DNA from: Hippopus hippopus
Lineage: Eukaryota > Mollusca > Bivalvia > Cardiida > Cardiidae
Length of the DNA stretch: 64,000 bases
Direction of reading: 5' to 3'
Assembly (NCBI GenBank): GCA_946811185.2
Contig: OX328112.1
Location: 28,793,442 to 28,857,441, forward strand
Positions within the stretch are counted from its first letter, which is position 1. Every line of letters starts with the position of its first letter. Under the pieces are notes generated by a model. It did not search any database. It saw only the letters and a program-made list of their open reading frames with translations, and was not told the origin of the DNA. Positions 56,320-64,000 of this stretch are shown here, one piece after another. The translations under genes were made by a program, and so were the position numbers.

Positions 56320-57006
56320 ATGGCAGATACAAATCAGGAACACCCTAATAAATTATATCCCCCACTACCCAAAGAACGGGTTACCCCTAACGCTCCACCT
56401 AATGAAGATATTGAAATGGAAACAATGGATAATGGTCATTCTTATAGACTTAAAAAAATATCTGAGGTTTTAGATTTTCTCAAAAAGGAAATAACTGAAA
56501 GGGAAAGATTGAATAAGAAATATAGTAGGATGGCTAAAGCAGTTGATAATGTTGAAGGTGGATTGGTTGTTGTTTCATTAGCGTTAGGTGGTGTAGGTGT
56601 TGTTTTGCTTTCAACTGTTGCAGCGGCACCCGTTGCTGTAGGTTTGGAAGTTGCTGCTGGTGTAATCGGTCTTTCTTCATTGGTTAGTAAAGTATTTGTT
56701 AGGAAAACTACTAATAAAGCTGAAAAACATTTGAAAATTCAAACTCTTGCTGCTGCTAAGCTTAATACTATAGCTAATCATGTATCAAAGGCTTTAATGG
56801 ATAATCATATATCTGATGATGAGTTTAAGTTGATAATGGATGAAATGAATAAATATGAAGAAATGAAGAGTGAAATAAGAACTAGCTTTAAAAAGAAGGT
56901 AACACTTGAAGAAAAGGAAAGTTTGATTGAAAAAGGGAGGGAAGAAGCGAGGGATTCCTTTCGGAGGCTCGTTGAGAAAAATCATGGTGGAAAGCTTCCC
57001 TTTTAA
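56320..57006 (+). CDS. Two-TM protein with N-terminal LYPxL motif
   Basis: 228 residues. Residues 12-16 read LYPPL, matching the ALIX-binding late-domain form LYPxL, in a proline-rich N-terminus (1-30). A predicted coiled coil (45-72) is followed by two hydrophobic segments (about 80-101 and 103-127) and a long charged helical tail (128-228). I do not recognise the family beyond seeing similar layouts in Polinton-type elements. It could be a membrane or ESCRT-related factor for entry or release. The last codons overlap the small ORF at 56984. Confidence 0.6.
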   Translation: MADTNQEHPNKLYPPLPKERVTPNAPPNEDIEMETMDNGHSYRLKKISEVLDFLKKEITERERLNKKYSRMAKAVDNVEGGLVVVSLALGGVGVVLLSTVAAAPVAVGLEVAAGVIGLSSLVSKVFVRKTTNKAEKHLKIQTLAAAKLNTIANHVSKALMDNHISDDEFKLIMDEMNKYEEMKSEIRTSFKKKVTLEEKESLIEKGREEARDSFRRLVEKNHGGKLPF

Positions 57007-57073
57007 GTTACCTAAATTACCAAGTTTTAGATGTAAATGTCAATGTGAAATAGGGGATAGTGATGATGAATAA
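56984..57073 (+). CDS. Small Cys-rich ORF
   Basis: 29 residues, starting inside the previous gene in another frame. It contains LPKLPSFRCKCQCEIG and an acidic end DSDDE. The CKCQC cluster may bind metal or be lipid-modified. It is short, so chance cannot be excluded, but similar small LPK...CKC ORFs fit compact viral genomes. Confidence 0.4.
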   Translation: MVESFPFKLPKLPSFRCKCQCEIGDSDDE

Positions 57074-57260
57074 ATATATAAGAACATTATATATGCTCTT
57101 ATATATTAAAATTACGTTAAAAACTGCAATAAAAACTATGTTAAAAACTGCAATAAAAACTATGTTAAAAACTGCAATAAAAACTATGTTAAAAACTGCA
57201 ATAAAAACTACGTTAAAATCTATGATAAAATCTACGTTAAAAAAATATGTTGCTAATTAA
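57060..57260 (+). CDS. Repeat-derived ORF of 24-bp units
   Basis: A 66-residue frame made largely of AIKTMLKT units, the translation of a 24-bp tandem repeat (AAAACTGCAATAAAAACTAT + GTTA) at about 57119-57215. Four near-identical copies are present. The product would be an amphipathic Lys/Thr/Leu helix. Whether it is translated is doubtful. Confidence 0.25.
   Translation: MMMNKYIRTLYMLLYIKITLKTAIKTMLKTAIKTMLKTAIKTMLKTAIKTTLKSMIKSTLKKYVAN
57119..57215 (+). repeat. 24-bp tandem repeat
   Basis: Four near-perfect copies followed by decayed ones up to about 57245, inside the element between two virion genes. Confidence 0.8.
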
Positions 57261-57262
57261 AA

Positions 57263-58135
57263 ATGTCATTTCTAAAAATAACTGACCCTGTAAAAAGAGA
57301 CTTAATTGTAAAAGAGTATCTCGAAACAAAAAAGAATATTCGAGATAATCAACTAGCAGAGAGAACAGGTGAACGAGAATTACAAACTGACCTTTCAAAG
57401 TTTTTTAGACCTATTACAGAAACGCAAAAAACTACAACAAAGGAGATTACAGAGGGGCTTAAACCTATTAAAGAAGGTGTAGAAAAATTACCAGAAGCTA
57501 TTACTTTTCCAGCTTATCCATCAATAGAAGCTTATCCTTCTGAGGAAAAACCAAATATTGAGGAATATAAAGGTATATTTGACATTGGCTCAATTGCAGA
57601 GGAGTATATAACAAAAGTTCTTAATAAAGATGATGATGTTGATAAAACATGGGGATTATATACTAAAGATAAAAAATTTTATATTGGCAGCAAAATGGTC
57701 GCAATTGAGGGTGATGATATTCTTCTTGGTAAAGATATATATATAGGAACACCTGGTTTATGGGAGTTAATTGTCGCTAAAGAACCAAAAAAATATGATG
57801 AATATGATTATACAAATTATTCAGAAATAATGAGACGAACCAACACTCTTCATCGAAATAACGACCCGGATAATCCATACCCTAGAAGTTCTAATAGACA
57901 AAAATGGGTAGGTTTACTTGGTCCTATTTGGCGTAAAATGAAAAAGTATGAAGGAAAAGGAATTGTTATCCCATCTGACCCTAACGCATTACTAGAAAGA
58001 CTAGACCTGTTGATGGCAAGTAAAGAAGCAGGTAATACAGGTGTAAGAAACGAGTTAGTAAGTATTTGTGATGAATTAAAAAGACAAGGTGTTATAAATT
58101 CACACTCTTATAAAAATTTAATGTCTTTACTATAA
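57263..58135 (+). CDS. Conserved Polinton-type hypothetical protein (DUF8207-like)
   Basis: 290 residues. The N-terminal part (1-90) is helical and charged. The C-terminal part contains WGLYTKDKKFYIGSK, TPGLWELIVAK and a KWVGLLGPIW segment. I associate the TPGLWELI pattern with a conserved protein of unknown function in Polinton-like elements (DUF8207 as I recall it). No catalytic motif is visible. Sited between two virion proteins, it is probably structural or DNA-binding. It ends 6 bp before the next ATG. Confidence 0.6.
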   Translation: MSFLKITDPVKRDLIVKEYLETKKNIRDNQLAERTGERELQTDLSKFFRPITETQKTTTKEITEGLKPIKEGVEKLPEAITFPAYPSIEAYPSEEKPNIEEYKGIFDIGSIAEEYITKVLNKDDDVDKTWGLYTKDKKFYIGSKMVAIEGDDILLGKDIYIGTPGLWELIVAKEPKKYDEYDYTNYSEIMRRTNTLHRNNDPDNPYPRSSNRQKWVGLLGPIWRKMKKYEGKGIVIPSDPNALLERLDLLMASKEAGNTGVRNELVSICDELKRQGVINSHSYKNLMSLL

Positions 58136-58141
58136 AAAAAG

Positions 58142-58540
58142 ATGATAATCACTAAGAAACACGGGTTTAAAACAAGGTATTCATACGGTGGTTCCGGAAT
58201 CTTTGATAGTATTGCTAACTTTTTAGCGAGGCTTTTTACTAGTAGTGCAGCTAAACAAATTGCGTCTTCTGCTCTTGATGTAGGAAAGAGTGTAGCTAAG
58301 GAAGGAGCAAAGAAAGCTCTAGAGGTTGGAAAAAGTGCAGCAGTAGAAGCAGGAAAAAAATTAGTTACGAAAGCTTTAACACCAAAATCGAAGCAAGTTT
58401 TACAAAAATATAATATAACACCAAAACCTAATAATACTCCTAAAACACAAAACATTAGTACATTAATAGATGGAAGTGCCATTGCTATTCAAGACTTAGT
58501 TAAAAGATTAAACAGTGGAGCGGGTATTAAAACAGTATGA
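58142..58540 (+). CDS. Amphipathic-helix virion protein candidate
   Basis: 132 residues. After a basic N-terminus, GGSGIFDSIANFLARLF (16-32) forms an amphipathic helix. Two similar ~14-residue units (VGKSVAKEGAKKAL and VGKSAAVEAGKKLV, near 47 and 62) follow, then a Pro/Asn/Thr-rich tail. This resembles lytic or DNA-condensing adenovirus-type core proteins. Whether it is the membrane-lytic or the core factor cannot be decided from sequence alone. Confidence 0.5.
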   Translation: MIITKKHGFKTRYSYGGSGIFDSIANFLARLFTSSAAKQIASSALDVGKSVAKEGAKKALEVGKSAAVEAGKKLVTKALTPKSKQVLQKYNITPKPNNTPKTQNISTLIDGSAIAIQDLVKRLNSGAGIKTV

Positions 58541-58591
58541 AGAAAAAAAATATAGATAAGTTAAGAAAAATTATATTAATTATAAAAAAGA

Positions 58592-58951
58592 ATGGGTATA
58601 TTAAATATTAATCGTGTAAATCATGAAACATACAATACTGCTACTATTGAAATAACAGGCGCTTCTTTAAACATAGAAGATTGTGATATCCTTGAAATTA
58701 ATAAAACGAAATATAATTATAAAAAAGCTGTTGTGAAGTTATCTTCTGAAAAGGTAACCAAGATGAAAGAGATTGAGAAAGAGGTGAATAAATATTTAAA
58801 AAATTGGGGTATACCTGAAATAACACTTGTATACGGTAATAAAGTTTATCCTAAAACTAGTCTGGATACTACTGCAAAAAGCATTAAACTTCGAGGTGTG
58901 TTTGTTAATACTCTTAATAAGTCTTTTCCCCAGCTTTGGTTTGTAATTTAA
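58592..58951 (+). CDS. Hypothetical protein
   Basis: 119 residues, mixed alpha/beta, with no cysteine cluster or membrane segment. It has KLSSEKVTKMKEIEKEVNKY, a helix-rich middle. I recognise no family. It lies 52 bp before the major capsid gene and shares its orientation, and ATTATAAAAAAGA precedes the ATG. Confidence 0.6.
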   Translation: MGILNINRVNHETYNTATIEITGASLNIEDCDILEINKTKYNYKKAVVKLSSEKVTKMKEIEKEVNKYLKNWGIPEITLVYGNKVYPKTSLDTTAKSIKLRGVFVNTLNKSFPQLWFVI

Positions 58952-58990
58952 GTAACACAATTATAATTTTTATTTCATTTAAAAATTATA

Positions 58991-59003
58991 ATCACTTTAT
59001 AAA
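58991..59003 (+). promoter_or_regulatory. ATCACTTTATAAA motif, major capsid gene
   Basis: Abuts the ATG. Nearly identical to the motif before the penton gene, the two most abundant structural proteins expected. Confidence 0.6.
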
Positions 59004-60290
59004 ATGGACATTTTAAGAATCACTGAACCAATTTTAAAAGATGATAGTATTGCTGAGTATGAACATCATGAGTATGAACCAATCACCGGTACAAACCTTA
59101 ACTACTCAGGAGGAGATATTAGGATTAACATCGAGACCCAAGATATTTTTACTCATCCTAGTGAAAGTTATTTACTTATTGTAGGCGAATTAGTAAGAAG
59201 TGATAATGGAGCAGTTTATGATGCTAACACTAATATTTCTTTAACAAACAATGGTCTCATGTATCTTTTTAAAAATATTAAATATCAACTTTCGGGTATG
59301 GAGATTGAATCTGTATTGAATCCTGGTCAGGCTACTACAATGCTTGGTTTGTTAAAATATCCGGATGATTTCTCTAAATCACAAGGGTTAAATCAATTGT
59401 GGTATAAAGATACAGCAGCTAACGCGGGTGCCGGAAACACTGGTTTTATTGTAAGAAGAAATTATATTATTAATGACCCTCTTCCAAGAGGTACCTTTAG
59501 CTTCAGAGTTCCATTAAAACATATATTTGGTTTTTGTGATGATTATGATAAGATATTGTATGGAATGAAGCAAACTCTCACATTAACGAGAAATGATGAT
59601 AATGATGCAGTCTTTCGAGATGGTGTTGCTCCTGCTGATGGTAGAATTAATTTACTTAGAATATCTTGGTTTATACCTCATGTGTTACCCTCAGATGAAG
59701 AGAAAATGCAACTTTATAAAATTATTGAGAAAAAAGAAAAAATACCGGTTGGATATAGAATGAGGCAGTGTGACTCTATTGCGGTTCCCGAGTCAACATC
59801 ATTTACCTGGAGACTTGCTGTTAAATCATCACCTGAAGTGCCACGTTTTATCATTGTTGGTTTTCAAACTGGTAAAAGCGGTGACCAACAACAAAATCCA
59901 GCTATATTTGACCATAGAAACGTTAAAAACATTTATGTTACGTTAAATTCTACTAGATATCCCGCTGTTGATTATAATCTCAGTTTTACCGCAAACCAAT
60001 TTAGTAGAGTGTATGGGGACGCTTCTCTATTTAGGTCTAAGTTTTATAACATGAATGAAATGGTGTCAAACCCTAACATTACTCCCTCAGATTATAAAGC
60101 CCTTTATCCTTTGTTTTTGTTTGATGTTTCCAAACAGAGTGAGAAATTGAAATACTCTGTCACTGATATCCAAATCAAAGCGAGTTTTACTGAAAATGTG
60201 CTTGCGAATACAGAGGCATATGCTGTTATTATTAGTGATAGGTTAATTAACTTCCAGTCTGATGGAAATAAAATGAGTGTAGTGTATTAA
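59004..60290 (+). CDS. Major capsid protein (hexon-like, double jelly roll)
   Basis: 428 residues, one uninterrupted frame. The beta-rich sequence has YEPITGTNLNYSGGDIRINI near the N-terminus, LKHIFGFCDDYDKILYGMKQ in the middle and FIIVGFQTG (about 280) starting the second half. Length and layout match the Polinton major capsid. Pseudo-hexameric trimers would form the shell, with the protein at 54505 at vertices. No frame break or stop, so the capsid gene looks functional. Fold assignment is by family pattern, not structure prediction. Confidence 0.85.
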   Translation: MDILRITEPILKDDSIAEYEHHEYEPITGTNLNYSGGDIRINIETQDIFTHPSESYLLIVGELVRSDNGAVYDANTNISLTNNGLMYLFKNIKYQLSGMEIESVLNPGQATTMLGLLKYPDDFSKSQGLNQLWYKDTAANAGAGNTGFIVRRNYIINDPLPRGTFSFRVPLKHIFGFCDDYDKILYGMKQTLTLTRNDDNDAVFRDGVAPADGRINLLRISWFIPHVLPSDEEKMQLYKIIEKKEKIPVGYRMRQCDSIAVPESTSFTWRLAVKSSPEVPRFIIVGFQTGKSGDQQQNPAIFDHRNVKNIYVTLNSTRYPAVDYNLSFTANQFSRVYGDASLFRSKFYNMNEMVSNPNITPSDYKALYPLFLFDVSKQSEKLKYSVTDIQIKASFTENVLANTEAYAVIISDRLINFQSDGNKMSVVY

Positions 60291-60300
60291 GATTTTTTCT

Positions 60301-60313
60301 TTTTATATAAAAA
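60301..60313 (+). promoter_or_regulatory. TTTTATATAAAAA motif
   Basis: Directly before the ATG at 60314. Confidence 0.45.
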
Positions 60314-60655
60314 ATGATAAAGGTTGCAGATTTAAAAAAAATTCTTAAAGAAAATAATATAAATTTCTACTCATACTGGAATAAAAAGCGTTTAGTTGAG
60401 TTGGTGAAAGAACATGGATTGTTTCCGAGTGAATCACCTAAAGAAGAAAAAAAAAGTAAAGACTCTAAGTTTGATAGATTAAAAACTATTATGAAAAATC
60501 CTAAGAAAGTTAGTTTAGAGGATGTTGAAACTGGAGAAATAAAAACCTTTCCATCAATTTATAAGGCGGGTCAATTTATAGACCGCAGTCCACAAACGAT
60601 TGAGAATTGGAATGGAAGGGTTTGGAAAGATAAATATAGGATTAACGTCTATTAA
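60314..60655 (+). CDS. SAP-like plus NUMOD-like DNA-binding protein
   Basis: 113 residues. Residues 1-36 form a helix-turn-helix SAP-like motif (VADLKKILKENNINF, KKRLVELVKEHG). Residues 66-113 carry DVETGEIKTFPSIYKAGQFI + DRSPQTI, close to the NUMOD1-type small helical DNA-binding module usually attached to homing endonucleases. No nuclease domain is present. Possibly a genome- or host-DNA-binding factor. It overlaps the convergent gene by 14 bp. Confidence 0.55.
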   Translation: MIKVADLKKILKENNINFYSYWNKKRLVELVKEHGLFPSESPKEEKKSKDSKFDRLKTIMKNPKKVSLEDVETGEIKTFPSIYKAGQFIDRSPQTIENWNGRVWKDKYRINVY

Positions 60656-60875
60656 GTTTCCAAAGATCCCAATATCTTTTTTGCATAGGCTTTCTATTTA
60701 AATCTGGTCTGATACCATTACTAACAAGTCTTTTAACTAACTCATATTTAGGTCGATTTGTCATAACTCTTTCACCATATTTTCTAGGTACTAAGGTTTC
60801 ACATAATTCTACTAATTCAACTTGCTTATATCTTTTCATAAATTCTATTTCCATAAATTCTATTTTATCCCACAT
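60642..60875 (-). CDS. Small SAP-like protein
   Basis: 77 residues, minus strand. It contains LVELCETLVPRKYGERV and NRPKYELVKRLVSNGIRPDL, two helical pieces resembling the SAP motif also seen in the neighbour. AATATATATAAAAA directly precedes its ATG, the element's start-proximal motif, which supports a real gene. Convergent overlap with 60314-60655. Confidence 0.55.
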   Translation of the reverse strand: MWDKIEFMEIEFMKRYKQVELVELCETLVPRKYGERVMTNRPKYELVKRLVSNGIRPDLNRKPMQKRYWDLWKLNRR

Positions 60876-60889
60876 TTTTATATATATTA
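60876..60889 (-). promoter_or_regulatory. AATATATATAAAAA motif
   Basis: Start-proximal motif of the small SAP-like gene. The region to the polymerase start (about 85 bp) serves both genes divergently. Confidence 0.45.
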
Positions 60890-60951
60890 ATAAGATTAAT
60901 ATATATATAATTCAAAAAATTTTTTGATATTAAGATAAGAAAATTATATTT

Positions 60952-60962
60952 ACTTTTATAAA
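60952..60962 (+). promoter_or_regulatory. ACTTTTATAAA motif, polymerase gene
   Basis: Directly before the ATG at 60963. So the replication gene carries the same motif as the capsid genes. Confidence 0.5.
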
Positions 60963-63900
60963 ATGTCGTGGCTTAATAGAATTTCTAATATAGCTAGAAG
61001 AGCTGCATCAAATGTTGGGAGGGCCGTAACGAATGTTATACCTCAATCAATCCAACGTAGAATCAATAATTTTACTAATTGGTTAACTGGTAATGTGGAA
61101 GAAAACCAAATACCACAAGTTTTTGATGAAATTGTTCAGAATGTTAGAGAGAATTACCCACCAAGACAACCGTTTGAGGTTAGAATAGAACGCTCAGCAT
61201 TTAAAAAGTATGCTAATCAACATGTTATAGATGGTAGAAAAAATTATACCCCACAAAGATTTTTCGCAGAAACGCGGACGCCTCTTATAAATACTCTTCG
61301 AAATAATTTACGAACAAAGGTTAAACTTGTACTTAGGTGTAAAATGCGGTTAACGACAAATATTGGCCAAGACCCTAGGGAATATGCTTTTCATAGTAGT
61401 CAACATTTAAATTTAAACAGTGAAGAAATAGAGGATTTATTGAATATAATGATAGATGAAGTTTTAGAAAAATTAGCTAATTTCCAAAGAGAAGGTAGTG
61501 GTTGGACTTTTGTAAGTATCGTAAAACTAGAAATACATACAAACATTTATGACCCTTTAAGAGCTAATGGTTGGTTATCCTTACCAAAATGGATTGCTAA
61601 CAAATACGCAGTTATTAATATGCAAAATAAAGATAATAAATGTTTTTTATGGAGTGTTTTAAGATGGCTTAATCCAAAAAAAAGTCACCCAGAAAGAGTT
61701 GATAAAGCTTTGAAAGAAAAAGAAAGTAGTTTAAATATGGGTGGAATCGTTTGCCCTGTTTCGCTTAAGGATATCAGTAAGTTTGAAAATCAAAATCCTG
61801 AAATTAGTGTAAACGTGTATGGGTATCAGGAAGGGGGAAAAAACATTATTTATCCTTTAAGAGTTAGCAAAGAGGAAAAAGATAAACATGTTGACCTTCT
61901 TCTTATTAAAATTGGAGAAAACACACACTACGCTCTTATAAATAATTTCCATAGATTAATTAGAAGTCAAGTAACAAAAGACCATAGACATATAGAAATT
62001 TGTAAACGATGTTTAAATCATTTTGGTAGTAAAGAACTTTTGGAAAAACATAAGAAATACTGTAACGAACACGAACCTATTGCTTTAGAGATGCCAAAAC
62101 CAGGTGAAAAGTTAACTTTTAAAAATTATTGTCGAAAATTAATGATTCCCTTTAGTGTATATGCTGATTTCGAAAGTGTTTTAAAACCTATGCAAACATG
62201 CCAACCAAACCCAGAAAAAAGTTATACTATGCAATATCAACAACATATACCTTGTAGTTTTTATTATATTATAAAATGTTTTGATGATAATGTTAAAGCT
62301 CCTGTAATAAGAAGTTATGTTGGAGAAAAAGCTGATGAAAAATTTATAGATTATTTAGAAAATGATATACGAGAAATTCATCAAAAATATTACCAAAATC
62401 CAAAACCTATTATAATTACACCAGAGGAAGAAAAAGAATATAAAAGAGAAACACGTTGTTGGATATGTAATGAAGAATTCGCTGATGATGTTAAAAATTG
62501 TAAGGTAAGAGACCATTGTCATTTTACGGGTGAATATAGAGGTGCCGCACACAAGGAATGTAACCTAAAGGCTAGAAATCCTAACTTTACTCCGGTATAC
62601 CTACATAATCTTAGTGGATATGATGCTCATCTTTTTATTAAATATCTTGGCAAATCTGAAGGGAAGATTGATTGTATTCCAAATAATGAAGAAAAATATA
62701 TTAGTTTTAGTAAAGGTATTTATGTTGGGGAAAATATACCACATAAAATTAGATTTCTTGATAGTTTTAAGTTTATGAGTTCTAGTTTAGATAAGCTTTC
62801 GAGTAATTTAGAAGAAAACCAATTAAAAATTTTACCGAGATATTTTAATGCTAATGAGTTGCCTTTGGTTAGGAAAAAAGGAGTTTTCCCTTATGAGTAC
62901 CTAGATTCATTTAATAAACTTAAAGAAGAGAAATTACCACCTAAAGAAGCATTTTACTCTAGTTTAAACAAAGAAGGAATTAGTGATGAAGATTATGCTC
63001 ATGCGCAAAAGGTTTGGGAAACTTTTAACATGAAAACGTTGAAGGATTACTTAGAACTTTACAATAAAATAGATGTATTGCTTTTAGCGGATGTTTTTGA
63101 GAACTTTAGAGATGTTTGTCGTAAAAACTATGATTTAGACCCTAGTTGGTATTTCACTGCTCCTGGTTTAGCTTGGGATGCTGCATTAAAAATAACTAAA
63201 ATAAGTCTAGAACTTTTAAGTGATGTTGATATGCTTTTAATGTGTAAAAATGGTATCAGAGGAGGTGTTAGTATGTGTAGTAAAAGACGTGCAAAAGCAA
63301 ATAATAAGTATATGGGTGAATTATATGACCCTGGTAAACCATCGAACTATTTAATGTATGTTGATGCAAATAGTCTTTATCCTTGGGCAATGAGTAAACC
63401 ACTTCCTACTCATGGTTTTAAATGGATGACAAATAAAGAATTAGAAATTTGGGAAAAAATTCCATGTATATTAGAAGTAGATTTAGAATATCCGAGAGAA
63501 TTACATGATTTACATAGTGACTTTCCTTTAGCACCTGAACGTTTAAAAATAGACAAAGTAGAAAAACTTATTCCAAATTTATATAATAAAAAGAATTATG
63601 TTATTCATCATGAAGCTTTAAAAACATGCGTTGATTTAGATTTAAAACTTACTAAAATACACCGAGGAATTAAATTTACAGAAAGTCCTTGGTTAAAACC
63701 ATACATTGATAAAAATATTAGTTTAAGAAAAGCAGCAAAAAATGATTTCGAGAAAGATTTTTTTAAGTTAATGAATAATTCAGTTTTTGGTAAGACTATG
63801 GAAAACCTTAGAAATAGGGTAAAAATAGAATTAGTTAATAATAAGGAGCGTTGTAGGAAATTAATAGCAAAACCAAACTTTGACCGTAGAACAATATTTA

Positions 63901-64000
63901 ATGAAAATTTATTAGCGGTACATATGAAAAAAACTGATTTAAAATATGATAAACCTATTTATTTAGGGTTAAGCATTTTAGACATTAGTAAAACACATAT
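60963..64000 (+). CDS. Protein-primed family B DNA polymerase, 3' end outside window
   Basis: 1012 codons without interruption. The N-terminus has a basic amphipathic helix, then a Cys227 (NKDNKCFLWSVL) and His322 (NTHYALINNF) pair suggesting a papain/OTU-like fold, then a C2HC finger (ICKRCLNHF, HKKYC). The exonuclease motifs follow: ExoI YADFE (Asp402, Glu404), ExoII HNLSGYD (Asp554) and ExoIII YNKIDV (Asp704). Between ExoI and ExoII sits a zinc treble-clef insert from Cys499 (CWIC, DHCHFTG, RGAAHKECN) like the endonuclease VII type. Polymerase motif A is DANSLYP (Asp801) and motif B is KLMNNSVFG (Lys935). Motif C lies beyond the window edge. The enzyme replicates the linear genome from a terminal protein, which may be its own N-terminal region. 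Confidence 0.93.
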   Translation, partial: MSWLNRISNIARRAASNVGRAVTNVIPQSIQRRINNFTNWLTGNVEENQIPQVFDEIVQNVRENYPPRQPFEVRIERSAFKKYANQHVIDGRKNYTPQRFFAETRTPLINTLRNNLRTKVKLVLRCKMRLTTNIGQDPREYAFHSSQHLNLNSEEIEDLLNIMIDEVLEKLANFQREGSGWTFVSIVKLEIHTNIYDPLRANGWLSLPKWIANKYAVINMQNKDNKCFLWSVLRWLNPKKSHPERVDKALKEKESSLNMGGIVCPVSLKDISKFENQNPEISVNVYGYQEGGKNIIYPLRVSKEEKDKHVDLLLIKIGENTHYALINNFHRLIRSQVTKDHRHIEICKRCLNHFGSKELLEKHKKYCNEHEPIALEMPKPGEKLTFKNYCRKLMIPFSVYADFESVLKPMQTCQPNPEKSYTMQYQQHIPCSFYYIIKCFDDNVKAPVIRSYVGEKADEKFIDYLENDIREIHQKYYQNPKPIIITPEEEKEYKRETRCWICNEEFADDVKNCKVRDHCHFTGEYRGAAHKECNLKARNPNFTPVYLHNLSGYDAHLFIKYLGKSEGKIDCIPNNEEKYISFSKGIYVGENIPHKIRFLDSFKFMSSSLDKLSSNLEENQLKILPRYFNANELPLVRKKGVFPYEYLDSFNKLKEEKLPPKEAFYSSLNKEGISDEDYAHAQKVWETFNMKTLKDYLELYNKIDVLLLADVFENFRDVCRKNYDLDPSWYFTAPGLAWDAALKITKISLELLSDVDMLLMCKNGIRGGVSMCSKRRAKANNKYMGELYDPGKPSNYLMYVDANSLYPWAMSKPLPTHGFKWMTNKELEIWEKIPCILEVDLEYPRELHDLHSDFPLAPERLKIDKVEKLIPNLYNKKNYVIHHEALKTCVDLDLKLTKIHRGIKFTESPWLKPYIDKNISLRKAAKNDFEKDFFKLMNNSVFGKTMENLRNRVKIELVNNKERCRKLIAKPNFDRRTIFNENLLAVHMKKTDLKYDKPIYLGLSILDISKTH

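Larger units (their letters stand above)
48620..64000. mobile_element. Maverick/Polinton (adintovirus-like) element, right end beyond window
   Basis: The gene set is diagnostic: protein-primed PolB, retroviral-type integrase with chromodomain, adenain-type protease, packaging ATPase and two capsid proteins. It starts somewhere between about 48570 and 48750. A short direct repeat (CCACTAACCAACGCAT at 48620 and 48651) lies there, but the opposite terminal inverted repeat is outside the window, so the exact edge cannot be set. The sequence is AT-rich, compact and intron-free, unlike the flank. Genes are in two orientations: RING genes plus, fibre/protease/integrase minus, the rest mostly plus. 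Confidence 0.93.

Overview
The window reads as nuclear DNA of a marine invertebrate, most likely a bivalve mollusc. Three things point there. Dense families of dispersed repeats carry the gene-poor first 48 kb, including tRNA-derived SINEs that end in a GCGTTAAA box. One split gene on the minus strand (26.0-28.6 kb) encodes a secreted acetylcholine-binding-protein-like product, a class best known from molluscs. The rest is AT-rich, non-coding and full of microsatellites.

Layout of the host part: 1-5.6 kb holds dispersed repeats, SINEs and palindromes. At 8.3-9.3 kb there is a strongly strand-asymmetric GTTGG minisatellite. At 9.36-10.24 kb there is a ~160-bp tandem array. At 11.3-13.8 kb there are a 186-bp duplication, a ~36-bp minisatellite and a ~172-bp satellite. 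A decayed Tx1/L1-type LINE lies at 14.26-18.3 kb. The ~36-bp minisatellite returns as a 1.8-kb array at 19.6-21.4 kb. A repeat flanked by 175-bp direct repeats lies at 22.1-24.0 kb, and a 52-bp array at 24.3-24.65 kb. The AChBP-like gene follows. An 8.6-kb structure with ~500-bp inverted arms (32.0-40.6 kb) encloses a 4.6-kb element with its own terminal inverted repeats. A truncated second LINE lies at 43.85-44.6 kb.

From about 48.6 kb to the end lies a Maverick/Polinton (adintovirus-like) element, cut off by the window's right edge inside its DNA polymerase gene. It carries a protein-primed family B DNA polymerase, a chromodomain integrase, an adenain-type cysteine protease, a FtsK/HerA-type packaging ATPase, penton-like and double-jelly-roll-like capsid proteins, two membrane-active virion-protein candidates, a fibre-like protein with five internal repeats, a dUTPase-fold-like protein, a two-TM protein with a LYPxL motif, and a tandem pair of RING-type genes, one of which has lost most of its RING. 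The capsid genes are uninterrupted, so the element looks young. Many of its genes share a TTTATAAA-type motif directly against the start codon, like a compact late promoter. The zinc-ribbon, PLA2-like and integrase segments are colinear but separated by frame breaks at two poly-A runs.

The genes fit one virus-like life cycle: replication (polymerase), integration (integrase), capsid assembly (two jelly-roll proteins, protease, ATPase), entry (PLA2-like, amphipathic proteins, fibre) and possible host interaction (RING proteins, LYPxL protein).
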